DNA of 64,000 nt from Bryopsis sp. KO-2023. Its lineage: Eukaryota > Chlorophyta > Ulvophyceae > Bryopsidales > Bryopsidaceae. A model generated the notes under the pieces. It saw only the letters and a program-made list of their open reading frames with translations. It did no database searches and had not been told where the DNA came from. This document shows, piece after piece, positions 34,602 to 44,843 of this stretch (position 1 is its first letter; each line of letters opens with the position of its first letter). The stretch is taken from assembly GCA_030272585.1 (NCBI GenBank), contig BSYQ01000002.1:496001-560000 (forward strand), given 5' to 3'. Position numbers and translations under genes: made by a program.

Positions 34602-35964
34602 TCAGCACTTCGAGTGACAAGCGACAACACTACAAAATACCAGACCTGTTCGGAGTTCTGTTGCCGCAATCGTCAGAGGCGCAGTCGGCGCAGGGGCTGC
34701 GGCGAGAGTGAGGCTTGTCAGTCGACGAGAAGCGTGGGCAGGAGGAAAGGCTCTTGTCAGACAAGTCGGCGCATGGATCGCAGCTTGAGAGTTGGTTGGT
34801 GACCGACGAGGAATGTGATCAGGAGGGAAGGTTCGTATCAAGCACGTCGGCGCAGGGTCTACAACACGAGGGACGATTGGGGACCGACGAGGAATATGGG
34901 CAGAAGGAAATGCTCGTAAAAGGCAAGTCCGCGGAGAGAAGGTTGGGGACCGACGAGGAATGTGGGCTGGAGGGAAGACTCGTATCGAACAAGTCGACGC
35001 AAGGACTCCGGGAGCAGGAAGGCTTGGGGACTGACCAGTACCTTGGGTAGAAGGGAATGCTACTGTCAGACACGTCAGCGCAGGGGCCACATTGTGAGGC
35101 AGGGTTGGGGATCGATGAACGGTGTCGAAAATAGGACCTGCATCTGGAACTGAAGCAGCAAGGCCAGAGGGTGAAATCGTGGCTCTAGGAAGGGTGCAGA
35201 TGGCAGGGGTCCATTGATCAGGGGTCGGCAGATGGACGGGGGCGAATCTTGGTGGAGGACATTCATTTGTGGAAGGCACGTCATATTCCTCGGTGTCGGA
35301 ACGAGTTTCGTTGCGGGGTGACGATTCCATCGACGTCGAGGGACGTTGGAAGGCCCACAACGCGGCAAAGCAGAGGAGAAACAAAAGAGCGAGTCCCATC
35401 TGCACACCAAAACACATTCATCAGAACCCCACACTCACAAATCGAAACCTCACGGGAGTTGTGTCGTGGGAACGAAAACGGAGGGGCTGTGCCCACAGCA
35501 ACACAACTAGTTTGAAAGCGCTAGGAGCACCCACGTCTACTGTGCTCTCCGAGCGCCTCGAAAAGTCTTACCTTGACGTGAAAATTCAAGCGTAATCGTT
35601 TAACTGAGTCGACCTCAAACGCAAGGCAAAGCTCAGTACTGTTCACCGGTATCCTTGGCAGCATTTTTATAGCCGAGCAGTCCGAAGTGCGGGCCAGCAT
35701 CGTAGCTGTACAGTCTGGCGTGGCGGCCTTCAAGCAGAGATGCGTTCGAGGTCCACACAAAAGGTGGCACAGCTCAGATCCACACATCCAAACTTTGTAC
35801 TTGAAAAAGGTCCAGTCCACACAAGTTTTTTCTTCGAATAGCGGTAAAAGTCGGAGCGACTGTCGGTTGGAGTCCTCGTCTTGTTGCGCTTGTCTGAACG
35901 CGGCAGAGTGGGAGCATGTTTTCCCTTCATCGCCCCCTTTTCTTGTTGATAATAACGTGCCCAA
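34602..35964 (-). CDS. Cysteine-rich single-pass membrane protein, cassette copy 1
   Basis: Exon A ends at 35572 (AAG|GTAAGA) and exon B is 34602-35399 (GTGCAG|ATGG), phase 0. Exon A encodes a cysteine-rich ectodomain (WMCGSELCHLLCGPRTHLC, CTATMLARTSDCSAIK, STELCLAFEVDSVKRLRL). Exon B opens with a membrane span (MGLALLFLLCFAALWAF). A proline-rich tail follows with five or so repeats of the type TCLIRTFPPDHIPRRSPT. The 5' end is uncertain: ATG 35964 is in frame but gives no signal peptide, and the copy 2 frame differs upstream of PRTHLCLK, so an upstream exon is likely. The spacing of cysteines then a membrane span recalls ZP-type surface proteins, but this is only a suggestion. Confidence 0.6.
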
Positions 35965-36001
35965 CGATCTTTTTTTTGGAGAAGGTTACGTGACTGGACG
36001 G

Positions 36002-36231
36002 TGTCACGGATCAATCGATGAAGGACAAAAGTCGCTTCTACCAAACAACAACGACAGTTGTTACAAGACAAGTTGAGCAAGAAAGACAAATCCCTCCTCG
36101 ACCGAATCGATTGTTATACCGCACAACTTGTTCACTCGTAATACCCTGATGTAACACAACCTGGTAAATCTAGAACGACACCCAAATCCATAGTGAACTC
36201 ATCTAGTTCACTATTCCTTTCAGCTATGACA
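36002..36231 (-). repeat. 3' LTR of element B with terminal 11-bp extension
   Basis: 219 bp match the 5' LTR with about two differences. The outer TGTCACGGATC is missing from the 5' LTR but repeated at 36234-36244. Confidence 0.85.
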
Positions 36232-36465
36232 GCTGTCACGGATCCACCAAGCTTCCACTAAAGCGCAAACTCTGAAACACACACATGAAAAAAACCCAAT
36301 CTAACCCACACTAATCGAGCAAGCATCCATACTAAGTCCACACATCCAAAACAAACCAGAAATCAAAAAGTCAACCATCCAAAGGAATTCAAAGCAAAAT
36401 TTCAAACTAGAAAGGTTACCCAAACAAAAGCTCAAACCATATTTTTACCTAACAAAATCAATCAG

Positions 36466-37674
36466 TTATCGAATTCGAACCAACTCCTCCACTCCCACAC
36501 AAACTGAATTGTGACCATCTTTTATCACAGCAATTGCCCCATTTTCTTTAATATCAAGCACTACTCTTTCAGGTCCGTTTACCCGTGATTCGAAAGAACC
36601 ACTCCTGTGTCTTCGGACATACACTCTATCACCAATTTTTAACCCTTGTGTTTTTTCATGACGTCGATTCATTGCTCTTTGATATTTTTTCTGTGCATCC
36701 ATAATATGATCATGGGCCAACTGATGCACCTCATCGATTGTTTCTAATAAGCAATCCACACCATATTCCCATGCTCCCAAATTTGGAATTTCTTTTTCAT
36801 GAAGAATCGGTTCACGTCCAAATAAAGCAAAAAAAGGACTCATACCAGTTGCCGAATGTGGAGTAAAATTATATGCAGCCACAGCACCCGCCAAACAATC
36901 ATTCCAATGAATCGAATCTTGCTCCAAAAGGAAAGCACGGACAATCTCTTTCAACGTACCATTGGCAGCTTCAACTACACCTTGTGACTGTGGATGGTAG
37001 CTACGTCCGTGTCGTAAATAGACACCAACTTGAGCAAAATAATCCACAAGATCCCCAGCGAATTCTGTGCCATTATCCGTCAATACAACTTCGGGCAACG
37101 AATGGCGTAAAGTGATATTCAAATGAAACCACTCTTTCACTGCTTTTGATGACCGGTCGACTAAAATCCCAGCTTCCATATATTTGGTAAGCAAATCAAT
37201 GCACACAATGACATACCGCCGACCACCAGAGATAGCTAACTCCGGCATATAAACCAGATCCATAGCCAATTTGAAATAAGGCCGCACTGGTGGAGGTTCC
37301 TGCATTAACGTTTTTGCCACAACTGGAATAGCAGAAGTTTTTCTGCACACCAGACATTTTCCACTATGCTTCTTCACTTGGCACTCCATTTTGAACCAAT
37401 AGTACTTCTTCCTCAACGCAGCACATATCTTCCGTGACTTCGAATGCCCCAACGTGGTATGATACTCGCTGATAATCGGTCGACGTTCATCTGGTGAAGG
37501 CACAATTCTCCAACCACTCCCAGCTCTGATAAAAATTTCCTCCTCGGTCCATAAATATCGCTTACTTTTCGAAACAATACGAGTCCGTTCTTTTACTGTG
37601 CAATCCTCCGGAAGACATCCCTGACATAAATAGAGCAAACTGGACTGATCTAACCAAATATCATATAAGCTCAT
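36466..37674 (-). CDS. Element B integrase
   Basis: This 402-codon frame has a zinc-binding N-terminus (EYHTTLGHSKSRKICAALRK and KCLVC). The catalytic core has DDE residues in LAMDLVYMPE, VVLTDNGTEFAGD and GVVEAANGTLKE. The C-terminal part (KIGDRVYVRRHRSGSFESRV) is as in Ty3/gypsy integrases. No chromodomain, RT or protease is linked to it. The frame is free-standing, 112 bases downstream of the RRM-type frame. Confidence 0.85.
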   Translation of the reverse strand: MSLYDIWLDQSSLLYLCQGCLPEDCTVKERTRIVSKSKRYLWTEEEIFIRAGSGWRIVPSPDERRPIISEYHTTLGHSKSRKICAALRKKYYWFKMECQVKKHSGKCLVCRKTSAIPVVAKTLMQEPPPVRPYFKLAMDLVYMPELAISGGRRYVIVCIDLLTKYMEAGILVDRSSKAVKEWFHLNITLRHSLPEVVLTDNGTEFAGDLVDYFAQVGVYLRHGRSYHPQSQGVVEAANGTLKEIVRAFLLEQDSIHWNDCLAGAVAAYNFTPHSATGMSPFFALFGREPILHEKEIPNLGAWEYGVDCLLETIDEVHQLAHDHIMDAQKKYQRAMNRRHEKTQGLKIGDRVYVRRHRSGSFESRVNGPERVVLDIKENGAIAVIKDGHNSVCVGVEELVRIR

Positions 37675-37786
37675 TCGAACGTTCCTTGAATACTAAAAAA
37701 CTCAGAGTGTATTTATTCCAAAAAACATCCTCCAAAGAAAGAAGTCCCAATCTTAAGATCTGACGTTATCCCTCGTCACACCTCAA

Positions 37787-39499
37787 TCACCACCCACTGC
37801 TAAATGAACTATATCCATCTCCGTTACTAGATGAACTATATCCATCTCCTGAGGCATGATTGAAATCTTCACAATCATCATTTCCATCTGCATTGTGAGA
37901 TTGTATAGACGATCTACAATCAACACTACTCTCTGAGCTCTCTGATTCCTCTGCAACATTTGAAAAAGTAGGAATCGCCTGATGATTCTCGGAAAGTTCC
38001 ATTTCCTCACTTCTTTTCGAAACACTACTCTCTGAAAACTTGTCTAAAAATCTGTCCCTAACCATTTCCTGTCCCACTGAAAATGTGTTTCCATCCAAGG
38101 ACAAGTTTTCATCTGTATCTTTTCCTATTTCGACGGACCTTTCTTTTAACACATCTGATGCAATCTCATCTTCAAGTGTCTTTTTTCCTTCGTCAGACAA
38201 AACCTTATCATTCCTAGTCAAAACCTCCCCAGAAATCTGATGGGAAATCGCCCCACCGGATTTTTGATGTGCTAAAGAACAATCAAGATTCTGCCCGTAA
38301 AACTTGACCCGTTTCCTTTTGACTAACGAACATGATAGGCTGGTTTTTCGATATGTGACAAATGCAAACTTGCGATGCCCGAAAAAACTGATTTCACACA
38401 CAAAACCAAATTTTCTGCACCAGGTTAAGAACTGGACCTTTCCTGTGGTTGTAGGTATACCACCAAAGAAAATGCGAATTTGCTTCATGGGTGCTGACCC
38501 GTTGTCAACAATTTCCTTTCCCTTCAAGGATATCATATGCTTGATTAAATTACCCTCATCCATTTCCTTTCTATTTTCTGTCTCCTTCAAACACTGCTGT
38601 TGACATAATCTCGTACCATCCTCATTTTCCACACTTCTCAACAATGCCCCAGTGCACTTGTTCAAGGTACTCACTAACTGTCTAAAAACATGTTTGTTGT
38701 TTTCTATCAATGGAAAGCTAAATCCTTCTACTGAGGTGATTTTCTCAACATGGTTATCACACATGTCACCAAAACAGGTGTCCTCATTGGACTCCTCCAC
38801 AGCAAGTTTTTTACCACTGCTGTTCACTTGCTGATTTTCTGGATTCATTAAGAGCAAAGAATGGCTCTTGGGAATCTTATGGTTAGGTCTGATAGCCTTC
38901 CACATCTCTTTACTCTCACCAGAGATTTCTTCACTGACACAAATTTTATTGTAATCTTTTTCCACATGTGATCTCCTGGTTTCCAGTCTGTGAAAACCCT
39001 GACTGTTGTGTGCCAAAAAATCGGAACAAACCTCTACATCCGCCCTTTCACCTTTTTTAGAGCGAAAGAAACTGTCTTGACTTGCGACCAAGGGTTTTTT
39101 TTCATGCTCTCTACCCTTATCACCTATCTCGTCTGCAAAAGTTTCGTTACCCAGGTGTGGCTGTGAAATCGCCGCCATGACACGATTTCGCACTGCCATG
39201 AACTGCGCAGCACGACGCAACGGAACTTCAGCGACCACATGTCCTAGAGACGCCATTAACAGCCGGAAATAAAAGGTTGTGTCGGATTTACTCTCCCCAT
39301 GGCACAACGACGACCAACAGTCGCGCATTCTATTAAAGCAACGCTGCAACAGAATCCTACTACAAAGCAGGATGAAGTGCACAAGCACAATGGACCACAA
39401 AGTCCGCTTGGCTCCGAAACCAAATCGATGAAGGACAAAAGTCGCTTCTACCAAACAACAACGACAGTTGTTACAAGACAAGTTGAACAAGAAAGACAA
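37787..39499 (-). CDS. Element B RRM-like protein of unknown role
   Basis: This 570-codon frame begins in the 5' LTR and reads through the primer-binding site (HRFGFGAK). Most of it is hydrophilic and unrecognised. At about residues 345-400 a compact RRM-like domain is visible, with IRIFFGGIP (RNP2-like) and HRKFAFVTYR (RNP1-like). The C-terminus is Ser/Glu/Asp-rich. It occupies the place of Gag, so RNA binding or packaging is the simplest guess. No capsid fold or CCHC motif was seen. Confidence 0.6.
   Translation of the reverse strand: MSFLFNLSCNNCRCCLVEATFVLHRFGFGAKRTLWSIVLVHFILLCSRILLQRCFNRMRDCWSSLCHGESKSDTTFYFRLLMASLGHVVAEVPLRRAAQFMAVRNRVMAAISQPHLGNETFADEIGDKGREHEKKPLVASQDSFFRSKKGERADVEVCSDFLAHNSQGFHRLETRRSHVEKDYNKICVSEEISGESKEMWKAIRPNHKIPKSHSLLLMNPENQQVNSSGKKLAVEESNEDTCFGDMCDNHVEKITSVEGFSFPLIENNKHVFRQLVSTLNKCTGALLRSVENEDGTRLCQQQCLKETENRKEMDEGNLIKHMISLKGKEIVDNGSAPMKQIRIFFGGIPTTTGKVQFLTWCRKFGFVCEISFFGHRKFAFVTYRKTSLSCSLVKRKRVKFYGQNLDCSLAHQKSGGAISHQISGEVLTRNDKVLSDEGKKTLEDEIASDVLKERSVEIGKDTDENLSLDGNTFSVGQEMVRDRFLDKFSESSVSKRSEEMELSENHQAIPTFSNVAEESESSESSVDCRSSIQSHNADGNDDCEDFNHASGDGYSSSSNGDGYSSFSSGW
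39411..39422 (-). other. Primer-binding site, element B
   Basis: GCTCCGAAACCA on the plus strand, the same 12-mer as in elements A, C and D, directly next to the 5' LTR. Confidence 0.75.
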
Positions 39500-39641
39500 A
39501 TCCCTCCTCGACCAAATCGATTGTTATACCGCACAACTTGTTCACTCGTAATACCCTGATGTAACACAACCTGGTAAATCTAGAACGACACCCAAATCCA
39601 TAGTGAACTCATCTAGTTCACTATTCCTTTCAGCTATGACA
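39423..39641 (-). repeat. 5' LTR of element B
   Basis: 219 bp that abut the primer-binding site and contain the start of the RRM-type frame. Confidence 0.85.
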
Positions 39642-39823
39642 GGGTCGCTATTTGATTCGATCCGTGACATTACCCTGTTGGTCAGACCATTTTCATACTC
39701 TGGCTTGGATCCTATCCTCTTTTTGGTCGATCGGTGCTGATCGATTGCTTTCGGAATGGTGGTGACTGGATAAAAGCCTCCGACAGTGTAGTGGTGGAAT
39801 GAGCCGGTGCTGTGCTACACAAG

Positions 39824-42133
39824 ATGATTGCGTCGTCGGGAATCTTGCGACAAGGCCTGTGGGTGGCTCTTCTGAGCCTCGTTATCTTTTCGGTCATTGC
39901 TGCCGGGGTAAGCTGTTTTTCCCCCTACGTTTTCCCCTCCGCCCCAAGCGAGTGACAGTTGTAGCTGCTCCCACAGCTGCTTTCCACGTCCGACTCCTCC
40001 TTTGATGTCGTTTTGAGCCTGGAAAACGTGGTGTCACAGTGCCGACCAGTGGAGTATGACGATTTCCAGATCTCGGAGAAAAACGGTTATACTACAATCA
40101 AGCTCCCTGGGATCGACAACTTCCGTCATGGGGTCGACTACAGCACCGGGACGCGAAAAAAGGGAATTTTCGAGTTTACGTACGACAACGCGAAAGCGGG
40201 TGACTCGGAGTTTTTGCACTACGCCCCCCTGGAGGAGTTGATTTACCAAATCCCCGATCAGGTGGATGCAACGAACTGGGGGTCCGTGTGCAGCACATTC
40301 GACAGCCTGAAGGTCAACACTCGCTCCACTTTCCGATCGCGCCAGCGATCGGAGAGCGGGAGCGCTCAGTATGAGCTCGAGCAAAAAACCGACATTGACG
40401 TCAAGATTCCTGTCGGATCGAGCGAAGTTTCGTTGTCGACTCAAACGCACAACGATCTCGGATATGGAAGGTCGAAGGCAAGCTCTGATTTCGCGTTCGC
40501 TATGATGTCTGGCCAGAGAACTGTGGCGAGTGTCGAGACCTTTAACCCCACCTGGGCTGTGGAATGGAAAAGATACGGCAGGAATTTGAGACCGTTGGAT
40601 CCGAAAAACTACCTGACAGACGATTTCAAGGGGGCAGCCGACTACCTGAGGGGGTTGTGCTCAAAAGGCACTGTGGATATGGCGTGGCGGATGGAGGGTA
40701 ACACAGGTTCGGGAGACTCGGCGTGCGAGCGGGCCGCTGAAACACTGGTGGAGGAGTTTGGGACTCATTTTAACGCACGGGCTGAGTATGGTGGGAAAGT
40801 TTCGCAGAGCTTTTTTTATAACGAAGGCTGGATGACTGACCAGCAAGCGAAAAGCATGAAGAAGACCTCCAAGTTTAGCATGGGGCACTCGTTCTTTATC
40901 CACAACAACCAAACCGCGAGGGCGAGAGAGGTGATCGCATCGATGCAATCCAAAAACGTGGTCAGCGAAGGCATGGTAGGTTTTAACAACCAAGCTTTTC
41001 AACAACTAAACGGATGTTTGAGGGGGGGGGTTGCTTTCCCAAGCGTGCAGGATCTTTTCTTCTTTCTCATTGATACACCCTCTGGAATGTTCGTCCCCCA
41101 AACGAAAACCCATCGGTGTCTATGACAGTCAGACGACCATCTGACTGTCATTTAAATTGCGCAGTTGTTTTTGACCCTGTAGTTCACCATTGCTGGAGGA
41201 AATCCGCGGGCATCCACTGCCGACGCATGGTGCGATACCGTCTCCAAGGCTCCAACCATCATAGGAAGCTCCCGACTCGTCCCAATCGCCGACTTGATCC
41301 CACAGGGAAGTTTCGCAAGGGCCGCCGCCGTGTTTGCAGGAATGGACAGATGGGTATGCAATGGACGGGGAAGGTATCTTAACATCAGCCGAAACACAGG
41401 CGTGGGGAGTTGTAGATGCCAGTCCGACTCGTCCTTCTATCTCGATGCGTTTTGTGCTCCCCAGAGCCCCAAGTGCTATGAAGGGGGAAAATTGGCGGCC
41501 TGCCACTTCGAGAAGCTCTTGGCAAGATACACATCGACTTACGATCTTGTGTGGCAAGAGATTGTCGACAATCCTCAGAGGGTGGCGATGTTTGAACCAC
41601 TCGTCGCCGCCACCAAAGCTCTTGCTGTCACTGGACACAAAGCGCTTGTTGGAACGATAGCGAGTTATCTATACGATTCCCCAGACCCTGTCAGACCTAT
41701 CATTACGCTCGACACCAGCACATCTTTCGCAGTGGCCCGTCCGGCGACGAGGTATGACATGGTGTGTCAGTCCACACACCACGGTAGAAGTGACGGCCCG
41801 TATGTTTACAGACCGGTATGTCCCGCGGGCTATACGAGTGTTTCTGATTTTGCGTCGACATCGGACAGTTGGCCAGGTGGGGAATACAGAGGTGAGCCAA
41901 TCAGGCCATGTATTGTTAATCGGTGTCTGAAGCAATGCTTCGAAGACCATGTTTTTTCTCTAAACGATGTTACTTTGTGGAGGATTCTTGGGACCAATTC
42001 TGAGTATGGTTCTGATGTCGGTGAAATGGGATCAGCGGCCGGTTTTTTCCGCGTAATGATGAAGGGTTGGGACAGTCCGCCCAGCCCTTCCTTGCTGATG
42101 TGTCTCAAGGCTGAGTGTGTCTTCGACGTCTGA
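39824..42133 (+). CDS. Secreted MACPF-domain protein, cassette copy 2 (681 aa)
   Basis: Exons are 39824-39907, 39965-40975 and 41183-42133, phase 0 throughout, with GT-AG introns of 57 and 207 nt. The signal peptide is LWVALLSLVIFSVIAAG. The MACPF domain spans roughly residues 45-420: the signature LVEEFGTHF lies near residue 290, a glycine-rich turn follows (AEYGGKVSQSFF), and the closing segment FTIAGGNPRASTADAWCDTV / KAPTIIGSSRLVPIADLI is as expected for the family. The C-terminal third is cysteine-bearing, with VYRPVCPAGYTSVSDFAS, recalling the RPxCPxGY motif of some beta-rich lectin-like or Vps62-type domains (weak). Family members insert into membranes in defence, predation or development. 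Which applies here is unknown. The gene looks whole. Confidence 0.85.
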
Positions 42134-44115
42134 CCATGCTTCAATCAATTACAATTTCAAACCATGTGTTCTACTTTTGAGTTCATTTGAATAGGGCATC
42201 TTAGATGTGGGTCGCTTAAGAGATAACATCACCAAGATTCAATAAATAGGGTGCAAAGCTTATGGTACGGAGTTCGGGATGAAGATCAGGAAAAAGTGTC
42301 ATAAGGAACAAAGCTTGTTTGTGAATGTGGAGTAAAGGTTTTCTTGGAATCGGTCAGAAAGAGCTGATGGTGGTGTGAGAAGGAAACGGGCAGGTGTTTT
42401 GTTTATGTTGTTTGCAAGAGTGTTTGGACTCTTTAAGAGGCTCGACTTGAATGTAGGGATCGGGGTACCTAGACTCATTTGTGCGTGTGTTTTGGTCGGA
42501 TTTGGAAAGCAACGATGCATGACTTTCAAATGAAAACTTATAGTTTACCGTTTCCCCAGTTTTTCGCCTCTCGTACATTATGCCCTTGTTTGTTGTCCTA
42601 GCTTTTTCGGGAGAGAATTCCTTCAGTTCGATATCTCAATAAAGTGCTTATTCACGATTTGATCTGTTTTCATTGCTTTGAAGCATTGACCAGCACCCCC
42701 ATACTCACTTTTGGGCTGGGCTCTAAAATTCTCAGACTCCCTGCTTACAGCTGTGTGGCTGGATTCTAGAGGAGCCACTCAACTATGTGAGGTCTGGAGA
42801 TGTCCGGAAGCTACCCCAGTGTTTCAAGCTAGTCGCCACAAGGAGGATTTGAAAGTATGTGGAGGATTGCCTGTTTCTATGTTGTACCAGGACTTCAGTT
42901 CTCTGAAGTAATTTGGAGCACTAAACCACCCACCAAAGGGGTGGATCGGCTTACCTTTGTCGACTCCCCGTAAAGCACCCGTTTCTATAATAATGTTTTG
43001 ATCATACAATACCAACCGATACGGAATCTGCCTGTTATTTTGTTCTGCATGTACGGTGAATGAAAAAGAAAAAAGCAAGCCAGCAAACGAACTACCCTTG
43101 TGATTTTAGCAAAGAAACAAGAAAATACAATCGAACAAATCAAACAGAATCAAGGGTGGGTTCTATTCAGTGATATGCATTTTTGTTTAAATGAAAATAT
43201 TAGATTTCAGGGGGTGATTCGGGGGCGGCGTCGACGGCGGTGGCGTTTTCAGATCAGCAGCTTCTACGAATGATACGCGCAGAGAGCGGGGGGTTGGGGG
43301 GGGGGAGGTTGCCGAGCACCTTTTTCTGAAGCGGAGGCTGTTTTTCTGCCGTGTTCTAGACAACACTGGGTGTGGAGCCTCATCGCTTGCTGCGGCTATT
43401 TACTCTGAGCTTTGGTCAGTGTTCCTAAGTGTTTTTCTCTGTTTTCCCCCGATGATATAGACCCTGCCTGACATGTATTGGAATGTTTTTGGTTGGTTGG
43501 TTGGTCAGCGTTCCGCAACGAAGTGTCGCATGTGAAAAGGATGTTTTCTTCTGGTGGTCGCAATTGGTGCTTTGATTGCGAATCTAACGATGAGTGTATC
43601 CGCCTCCTTTTCAAGTGCTTTTTGGAAGCGGGGGACTTTTGGTCTCCCAGAAATTTTGCGGATGTGTTACGCCAATAGGTGAACCGTTCTTCTACCGAGT
43701 TCTATCTATCGTGGACGACTTGTTTTTAACCATTGGTTTTGATGGAGTGTATTCCTCGCTTTTCGTAGTGCAGGCTCAAGGTTTTTTTTTGTGCCAGGCA
43801 TGGGTTTACATTTTTGGGTTGGTGGGGACATGACAAATTTGTTAATGATTGTATCTTTTCCCACCAACATCGCACCAAAAATTAAGAGCCTCCTTCACAC
43901 AGCAAAAAGTACAGTACTTTGTCGCACACCAACCCCCCCACAAAAACTGAATAAAAAAAAAGCTCAAGAACCCACTCTGTTACGACTTGATCTTGCTCGA
44001 ACAAAAACACCCAACCAAAAAACATCCGAGGTACACCGTCGAATAGAGTACCAAGGGAGTGAAAGAACGCACGCCAACCCCCCCCCCCCCACACACTTCC
44101 TGAGAGTTACGCTGC
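42134..44115. other. Non-coding part of cassette copy 2
   Basis: This aligns with 31937-33881 with small indels. The short minus frame at 42824-43078 is the counterpart of 32605-32865. No other gene is seen. Confidence 0.5.
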
Positions 44116-44480
44116 TTATTTTTCAGGGTAGCAGCACAGCTCGAATTCGCCACGTTCGTTGCCAAAACAACTTGGATAGCCATGTGAAGAAAGAAGGCAC
44201 TGTTCGGAGAGCATATTGAATTCCTGAAATCCGTTTCCGTCAAAGCACGAAGGCATTGGCTCTGCAAAGCATCGTACAGGTGGAAAACAGACCCACACTC
44301 ACTCAAAACGAAAAACGAAAACGTGTTGGATGTGGTAAAACGCACACCTCCGTTGAGAAGCGTTGCAACCAGCTCCTCTGTCGTGAGCGCAAAATGGGTT
44401 CCGAAACCAACTGGCCTGGAAGCCACCCCCACTGTCGACAGCACGAGGACCAACAGAGCGGACGCGAGAAGTTTCGACAT
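44116..44480 (-). CDS. Small secreted cysteine protein, cassette copy 2 (107 aa)
   Basis: Exon 1 is 44303-44480 and exon 2 is 44116-44261, with a 41-nt intron. Exon lengths (178 and 146 nt) equal those of copy 1 while the intron differs by one base, so the protein is conserved only if the intron is removed. The signal peptide is MSKLLASALLVLVLSTVGVA. The tail reads MPSCFDGNGFQEF, SEQCLLSSHGYPSC and FELCCYPEK, with an extra cysteine compared with copy 1. Confidence 0.8.
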
Positions 44481-44843
44481 TGCTAGCACACACACACACA
44501 GGTTGACCTGCTACGAGCCGTCCGCAAAGTACTGAGAAAGAAACCGCTCTAACAACGTTGTGCTGTGGAAATGCTGTATACAGTATGGGAGGACTTGGGC
44601 GTATATACAGCCAAACACGACGAAAAATCGCCGTACGGAGGATCTAACCAACGCCCTTTTTTCGTAAAGGGGTCCGAGTGTCTGACGTATGGACGGAATC
44701 GACTCCACTCTCGACCAGCCGACTCATCCAAAAAAGTCGAAAAGTCCTAGTTAGACAACGGTCGGGCCATCATGAAGCTGCCAACCACCAACAGGTCGTT
44801 GGGTGGCGAGCTGGGGAATTGGATTTGTTTCTCATTCAGCACT

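Larger units (their letters stand above)
29013..36001. repeat. Tandem cassette, copy 1 (MACPF + small secreted + membrane protein)
   Basis: This aligns with 39644-47459 and 53116 to about 53180 of copy 2 apart from inserted elements. Homology starts at GTCGCTATTTGATTCGATCC in both copies and runs to GTGACTGGAC before element B. Copy 1 uniquely has the 409-bp MITE. Copy 2 uniquely has element C and about 1.25 kb at 44844-46090. Confidence 0.8.
36002..39641 (-). mobile_element. LTR retroelement B (3.64 kb), RRM-like protein + integrase, no protease or RT
   Basis: On the minus strand: 5' LTR 39423-39641, primer-binding site 39411-39422, RRM-type frame, integrase frame, 3' LTR 36013-36231 plus an 11-bp terminal block 36002-36012. 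Ends are TGTCA...TGACA. The terminal block recurs just inside the 3' LTR (36234-36244) after two bases, as in element A. The LTRs differ at about two of 219 positions, so it is young but older than A, C and D. Both frames look whole. No target duplication is visible, and the element lies at the junction of the two cassette copies. Confidence 0.85.

Noticed and set aside
35687-36076. Plus-strand frame opposite the membrane-protein exon
   Set aside because: It runs into element B's LTR and has no splice or domain support. The minus-strand model explains conserved splice sites in both cassettes.
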